This document shows positions 6,743 to 9,792 of a stretch of DNA of 9,792 nt, piece by piece. The position numbers and the translations under genes are program-made. How positions within the stretch are numbered: position 1 is the first letter of the stretch; every line of letters begins with the position of its first letter. The stretch is from Parcubacteria group bacterium. GTDB taxonomy: Bacteria > Patescibacteriota > Minisyncoccia > UBA6257 > JAAZHW01. The notes beneath the pieces were generated by a model, which searched no databases, was not told where the DNA came from, and saw nothing but the letters and a program-made list of their open reading frames with translations. Location of the stretch: contig JAAZHW010000009.1 of assembly GCA_012510515.1 (NCBI GenBank), positions 1 to 9,792 on the forward strand, given 5' to 3'.

Positions 6743-7306
6743 ATGTCAATTAATCAATTAATTGAAAAATTCAAAAAAGAGGGGGCAATAATAGTGGATA
6801 ACTTTAAAACAGAAACAATGGGAGTTCGTTCTAATCGTCCTCACCCGGCTTTAATTGAAAATATTAAAGTTGAAATTCCCATTTATAATTCAATTATGCC
6901 ATTAAAACATTTAGCAACAATTCAAGTAAATCTACCCAATAATTTAATTGTACAGGTTTGGGATAAAAATAATGTTGGTGCTTGTGAAAAAGCTATTCAA
7001 TTAGCTAATTTGGGTGTTTCCACAATTATTGAAGGCAATCAAATTCGGGTAATTTTACCGCCATTATCACAAGAAAGAAGAGATCAAATCTTTCAACTAA
7101 TTAAGAAAAAATCTGAAGATACTAAAATTGAATTACGTCTTTTGAGAGATGAAATTATTAAAGAAGCGAAAAAAATGTATGAAGAAAAGCAATTAAGCGA
7201 AGATGATAAATATAAGATAAAAGACGATTTACAAAAAACAATAGATGAGTTTAATAAAATAATAGAGGAAATTATTGAGGAAAAAAAGAAAGAAATTTTT
7301 GAATAG
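6743..7306 (+). CDS. frr: Ribosome recycling factor
   Basis: Splits post-termination ribosomes together with EF-G. The 187-aa length is standard. The N-terminal helix holds the family stretch GVRSNRPHPALIENIKVE (27-44; compare RTGRASPSLLDGIVVEY in E. coli). The beta domain follows, with PLKHLATIQV and WDKNNVGACEKAIQLANLGV. Then come IRVILPPLSQERR (101-113) and the long Lys/Glu-rich helices carrying R132 and R135 (ELRLLRDE), the ribosome-contacting arginines, and LSEDDKYKIKDDLQK (151-165). It has its own strong promoter. rseP starts 60 nt downstream, where many bacteria instead have uppS, cdsA and dxr first. The stop is TAG. Identification is secure. Confidence 0.97.
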   Translation: MSINQLIEKFKKEGAIIVDNFKTETMGVRSNRPHPALIENIKVEIPIYNSIMPLKHLATIQVNLPNNLIVQVWDKNNVGACEKAIQLANLGVSTIIEGNQIRVILPPLSQERRDQIFQLIKKKSEDTKIELRLLRDEIIKEAKKMYEEKQLSEDDKYKIKDDLQKTIDEFNKIIEEIIEEKKKEIFE

Positions 7307-7322
7307 TTTTTTATAAAAAATT

Positions 7323-7352
7323 TTGAAAAATAAAAATATTATTTATTATTAA
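7323..7352 (+). promoter_or_regulatory. Possible weak rseP promoter
   Basis: TTGAAA (7323-7328), an 18-nt spacer and TATTAA (7347-7352) in the 60-nt frr-rseP gap. The start would be near 7359, some 8 nt before the ATG. The AT-richness makes chance matches likely, and read-through from the frr promoter is equally plausible. Confidence 0.3.
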
Positions 7353-7366
7353 AATAAGCAAATTTT

Positions 7367-8455
7367 ATGATGCCAATTTTAATTTTTATAATTTGTTTAG
7401 CAATATTAATTATTATCCATGAATTGGGGCATTTTTTGGTAGCGAAAAAAAATGGAATAAAGGTAGAAGAATTTGGCATTGGTTTGCCACCGCGTATTTG
7501 GGGAGTGAAAAAAGGAGAAACAATTTATTCTATTAATGCCTTGCCTTTCGGAGGTTTTGTTAAAATTTATGGTGAAAATGGTGAACATATTGATGAAGAG
7601 CGAAGTTTTTCGGCTAAAAAACCAGGTGTAAGAGCAAAAGTTTTAGCAGCTGGTGTCATAATGAATTTAATTTTTGGTATTTTTCTTTTAATGATTGGAT
7701 TTAATATTGGTGTTCCGGCAGTGGTAACAGAAGAGACAATTCCTAACATGAAAGATATTAAATTAGCAGTATTAGAAGTTCAAAAAGATTCCCCAGCTGA
7801 ATTAGCAGGATTAAAAATGGGCGATTATATTTTAGAAGTTTTTTACAATAATGAAGACAAAATTTTAAATCCCAAAGTAGAAGATTTGCAAAATTTTACT
7901 AAAAAATATGCTGGAAAGGAATTAAATTTAAAAATAGAAAGAGGTAAAGAAATTTTAGAAATAAAAGCCGTAGCGCGAGAAGGAATTGAAGCTGAAGAAA
8001 AAGGCGCATTAGGTATTGTTATTAGTGACACTGGTTTATTAAAATATTCTTTTTTTAGAAGTTTGTGGGAAGGATTGAAAAACGGATTAATGATGTTTGT
8101 TAATGTTTTTATTTCTTTATTTATATTTTTAAAAAGTTTAATTGTAGAAGGGCAAATGATAGGAGAAGTAGCTGGTCCGGTGGGGATTGTTGCGTTGGGT
8201 AGTAATATAGTAAAAAATGGTATTGGTTATTTGTTGCAATTTTTGGCGACTTTATCAATTTATTTATCGGCAATAAATTTAATTCCTTTTCCGGCCCTTG
8301 ATGGAGCGCGAATTTTTTCAATTTTGATTGAAAAAATTCGAGGCAAAGCTATTCCGGCAAAAACAGAAAATTTAATTAATTCTATTGGTTTTGTGCTTTT
8401 AATGGGATTGTTTGTTTTTGTTACCTTTAATGACATAATGAAGTTGGTAAAATAA
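7367..8455 (+). CDS. rseP: Site-2 intramembrane zinc metalloprotease, RseP/RasP family (M50)
   Basis: Membrane-embedded protease that cuts transmembrane segments of anti-sigma factors or leftover signal peptides. The 362-aa protein opens with a hydrophobic helix (3-24) that ends in the zinc motif HELGH (18-22). Then come FGIGLPPRIWG (36-46), FGGFVKIYGE (61-70), FSAKKPGVRAKVLAAG and a second membrane helix (about 95-115). One PDZ domain follows (about 130-205, with DSPAELAGLKMGD), then further membrane helices and NLIPFPALDGARI (304-316) whose D312 is the third zinc ligand. A single PDZ, as in Gram-positive RasP, contrasts with the two of E. coli RseP. The start is ATGATG; the first or second Met may be used. 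It lies 60 nt after frr and is followed by a strong hairpin. The substrate cannot be told from here. Confidence 0.95.
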   Translation: MMPILIFIICLAILIIIHELGHFLVAKKNGIKVEEFGIGLPPRIWGVKKGETIYSINALPFGGFVKIYGENGEHIDEERSFSAKKPGVRAKVLAAGVIMNLIFGIFLLMIGFNIGVPAVVTEETIPNMKDIKLAVLEVQKDSPAELAGLKMGDYILEVFYNNEDKILNPKVEDLQNFTKKYAGKELNLKIERGKEILEIKAVAREGIEAEEKGALGIVISDTGLLKYSFFRSLWEGLKNGLMMFVNVFISLFIFLKSLIVEGQMIGEVAGPVGIVALGSNIVKNGIGYLLQFLATLSIYLSAINLIPFPALDGARIFSILIEKIRGKAIPAKTENLINSIGFVLLMGLFVFVTFNDIMKLVK

Positions 8456-8492
8456 AATTAAAAAATATACGATAAAAAATATAGTAAAAAAT

Positions 8493-8527
8493 GTGGCGGC
8501 GAAATTTTAAAAAAATTTCGCCGCCAC
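8493..8527. terminator. Strong hairpin after rseP, probable bidirectional terminator
   Basis: GTGGCGGCGAAATTT (8493-8507) pairs perfectly with AAATTTCGCCGCCAC (8513-8527), and one more A-T pair is possible inside the loop. It stands 37 nt after the rseP stop. On the plus strand the following tract is only CGTTTGTTT; on the minus strand the stem is followed by ATTTTTTAC, a better U-run. It is distinct from the GTCATTCTGA repeat family. An intrinsic terminator for frr-rseP is the likely role. Confidence 0.7.
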
Positions 8528-8570
8528 CGTTTGTTTAACTCAATAATTTCTGGCTACGTTTTTGCCCAAT

Positions 8571-8686
8571 GTCATTCTGAGCGAAGCCCCGCCTACGGCG
8601 GGCAAGGAAGAATCCCACGCAATGCAGTAATAGTTGCATAATGCTGAAAGCCGAGGGATCCTTCGGGCAGAGGCCCTCAGGATGAC
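8571..8686 (+). repeat. Palindromic repeat copy E (complete)
   Basis: A 116-bp unit starting GTCATTCTGAGCG and ending CTCAGGATGAC, with inner arms GAAGAATCCC and GGGATCCTTC. The GC module CCCGCCTACGGCGGGC is in the left half and a small hairpin GGGC-AGAG-GCCC (8664-8675) near the right end. The centre (GCAGTAATAGTTGCATAATG, then CTGAAAGCCGAG) is strongly similar to copy A. First member of a doublet with copy F, 12 nt away. Confidence 0.9.
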
Positions 8687-8698
8687 AAAATGGAGGTT

Positions 8699-8773
8699 GT
8701 CATTCTGAACGTAGCCTGTCCACCGTAGGCGGGCCTTCAGTTCCTGCCTACCGGCAGGCAGGCGAAGGCTTTC
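8699..8773 (+). repeat. Palindromic repeat copy F (left end only, modules inverted)
   Basis: Begins GTCATTCTGAACG (8699-8711) in the same orientation as the other copies, but the inner core and right terminus are missing. Both GC modules occur in inverted orientation: CCACCGTAGGCGGGC (8720-8734) is the reverse complement form of the CCTACGGCGGGC module, and CCTGCCTACCGGCAGGCAGG (8743-8762) is the exact reverse complement of the module in copy D. The right boundary is approximate. Confidence 0.8.
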
Positions 8774-8780
8774 ATGGCTT

Positions 8781-8894
8781 TTGGTAAGAAAAAAAACAAT
8801 TAATGTTAGCGCTGATGAATTTCTAAAAGAAATTCGTCACTCTATCAATTATTTGGATAAAAATTTGAAAAAAATTAAAATTGTTATAGAATAA
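8781..8894 (+). pseudogene. Short open frame or gene remnant before proS
   Basis: A short frame ending at TAA 8892-8894 encodes KKTINVSADEFLKEIRHSIN and then a Lys-rich tail, YLDKNLKKIKIVIE. No ATG lies in this frame; a TTG at 8781 would give 37 aa. An ATG at 8774, preceded by GAAGG, lies one base out of frame: removing one A from the run of eight at 8789-8796 would fuse it in frame as a 39-aa peptide starting MAFGKKKTINV. It may be a decayed C-terminal gene fragment, a slippage-dependent small gene, a homopolymer error, or chance. No family was recognised, and it overlaps the proS promoter. Confidence 0.25.
8865..8892 (+). promoter_or_regulatory. proS promoter, TTGAAA-16-TAGAAT
   Basis: TTGAAA (8865-8870), a 16-nt spacer and TAGAAT (8887-8892). 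The expected start near 8899 lies 3 nt before the proS ATG (8902), giving a nearly leaderless mRNA, in line with polA, tsaE and murA. There is no Shine-Dalgarno. The chance of random AT-rich matches is appreciable. Confidence 0.5.
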
Positions 8895-8901
8895 AAAATA
8901 T

Positions 8902-9792
8902 ATGTTACAATCAAAACTCTTTTCCCAAATAAATCGAGATTTTCCCAAAGATGAAGTTTCTATAAATGCAAAATTTTTAATTCGAGCAGGTTTTGTTGAT
9001 AAAGTAATGGCCGGAGTTTTTTCTTATCTGCCTTTAGGTTGGCGAGTGTATAAAAAGGTTGAACAAATTATTCGAGAGGAAATGGTAGCGATTGGCGGAC
9101 AAGAAATTTTTTTACCGGTATTAATGCCCAAAGAATTGTGGGAAAAAACAGGACGATGGGAATCTTTTGGTGATGCATTAATGAAAATTAAAGATCGTTC
9201 TGGTAAAGATTATGTTTTAGGTCCTACCCACGAAGAATTAATTACTGAATTATGCCGAAAAAATATTTTTACTTATCGTGATTTACCTAAGGCTATTTTT
9301 CAAATTCAAAATAAATTTCGCGATGAACCTCGAGCTAAATCGGGATTATTACGAGGCAAAGAGTTTATGATGAAGGATTTATATAGTTTTCATAGTAGTA
9401 GGCAAGACCTTGATAATTATTATGAAGAAGTAAAAAAATCTTATTTAAAAATTTTTAGTCGCTGTGGCTTAAAAGCTTTTGCGGTAGAATCTTCTGGCGC
9501 TGGTTTTACGGAAGAAAATGTTCATGAATTTATGGTTAAAACGTCAGCCGGTGAAGATATAACAGTTTTGTGTGAGTTATGTGGTTTTGCCCAAAACAAA
9601 GAATTAGGAGAGGTTAGTGGTAAGAAAAAATGTCCAAATTGTGGCGGAATTTTAAAAGAAGAAAAAACAGTAGAAGTAGGAAATATTTTTAAATTAGGAA
9701 CAAAATATAGTGAAAGTATCGGAGCTTATTTTATTGACCGTGATGGACAAAAAAAGCCAGTAATTATGGGTTGCTATGGTATTGGCGTAGGA
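8902..9792 (+). CDS. proS: Prolyl-tRNA synthetase without INS editing domain, C-terminus cut
   Basis: Class II enzyme charging tRNA-Pro. 297 codons are visible to the window edge. Visible motifs are the N-terminal AGFVDKVMAGVFSYLPLGWR region, GPTHEE (107-112), motif 2 with FRDEPRAKSGLLRGKEF (139-155), the SSGAGFTEENVHEF stretch, VEVGNIFKLGTKYSE (257-271) and the start of motif 3, GCYGIGVG (290-297). In E. coli ProS about 180 residues of INS editing domain separate the equivalents of residues 234 and 257; here there are about 22, with CELC (224-227) and CPNC (244-247) making a C-x2-C-x16-C-x2-C zinc-ribbon-like module. Hydrolysis of Ala-tRNA-Pro in cis is therefore not expected. The missing end should hold the rest of motif 3 and the anticodon-binding domain. 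Its place downstream of rseP is the common bacterial order. Identification is secure. Confidence 0.96.
   Translation, partial: MLQSKLFSQINRDFPKDEVSINAKFLIRAGFVDKVMAGVFSYLPLGWRVYKKVEQIIREEMVAIGGQEIFLPVLMPKELWEKTGRWESFGDALMKIKDRSGKDYVLGPTHEELITELCRKNIFTYRDLPKAIFQIQNKFRDEPRAKSGLLRGKEFMMKDLYSFHSSRQDLDNYYEEVKKSYLKIFSRCGLKAFAVESSGAGFTEENVHEFMVKTSAGEDITVLCELCGFAQNKELGEVSGKKKCPNCGGILKEEKTVEVGNIFKLGTKYSESIGAYFIDRDGQKKPVIMGCYGIGVG

Larger units (their letters stand above)
8456..8901. other. Intergenic region with terminator, repeat doublet E/F, ORF remnant and proS promoter
   Basis: This 446-nt stretch between rseP and proS holds no secure gene. In order it contains an AT-rich leader, a 16-bp perfect hairpin (8492-8528), repeat copies E and F, a short possible gene remnant (8781-8894) and a proS promoter overlapping that remnant. 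It is the longest gap in the window and lies where the conserved rseP-proS neighbourhood is interrupted. Confidence 0.75.

Noticed and set aside
7406..8321. Four minus-strand open frames of 60-66 codons lying inside rseP
   Set aside because: They are antisense shadows of a well-supported M50 protease frame, with no domain features and no promoter or start signal of their own.

Overview
The window is AT-rich and densely packed, and it comes from a bacterium with a small, streamlined gene set. All the recognisable genes are core housekeeping genes: DNA polymerase I, TsaE, MurA, MreB, a DNA polymerase III delta-prime-like subunit, ribosome recycling factor, an RseP-type M50 protease and prolyl-tRNA synthetase. 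TGA acts as a stop (tsaE) and conserved glycines are GGN, so the code looks standard. None of the eight starts has a convincing Shine-Dalgarno sequence. Low GC, compact proteins, a proofreading-dead Pol I and a ProRS without its editing domain fit a Patescibacteria/CPR-type genome (Parcubacteria-like). That placement is inferred from gene style and no marker phylogeny was possible.

Layout. Positions 1-2485 hold polA on the minus strand, cut by the window edge before its stop. A 96-bp divergent promoter region separates it from tsaE (2582-3067, plus). Everything further right is on the plus strand: murA-mreB-holB-like (3349-6408, tightly packed, probably one operon), frr-rseP (6743-8455) and proS (8902 to the edge). 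Proposed transcription units are therefore tsaE | murA-mreB-holB | frr-rseP | proS.

The three boundaries between these plus-strand units are filled by a GC-rich, palindromic repeat family with termini GTCATTCTGA...TCAGGATGAC. Each boundary carries two units in direct orientation, 12-15 nt apart, one fairly complete and the other shortened or half deleted. All units point the same way as transcription, and they carry smaller GC-rich hairpin modules that are exchanged and inverted between copies. No transposase is present. This family is the least explained structure in the window.

Promoters can be read directly in the AT-rich gaps. polA and frr share a nearly identical 23-nt block containing TTGAGA, and tsaE carries the same TTTGAGAT octamer. 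For polA, tsaE, murA and proS the -10 element lies so close to the ATG that the transcript should be leaderless or nearly so.

Functionally the genes cover replication (PolA, delta-prime), translation (TsaE for t6A37 of tRNA, Frr, ProS), envelope synthesis and shape (MurA, MreB) and membrane proteolysis (RseP). frr-rseP-proS looks like the widespread frr-uppS-cdsA-dxr-rseP-proS cluster with three lipid/isoprenoid genes missing. Points to note in the proteins are MreB with Asn at the usual catalytic Asp of the phosphate-2 motif, ProS with a four-cysteine module in place of the INS domain, and PolA with no proofreading motifs.
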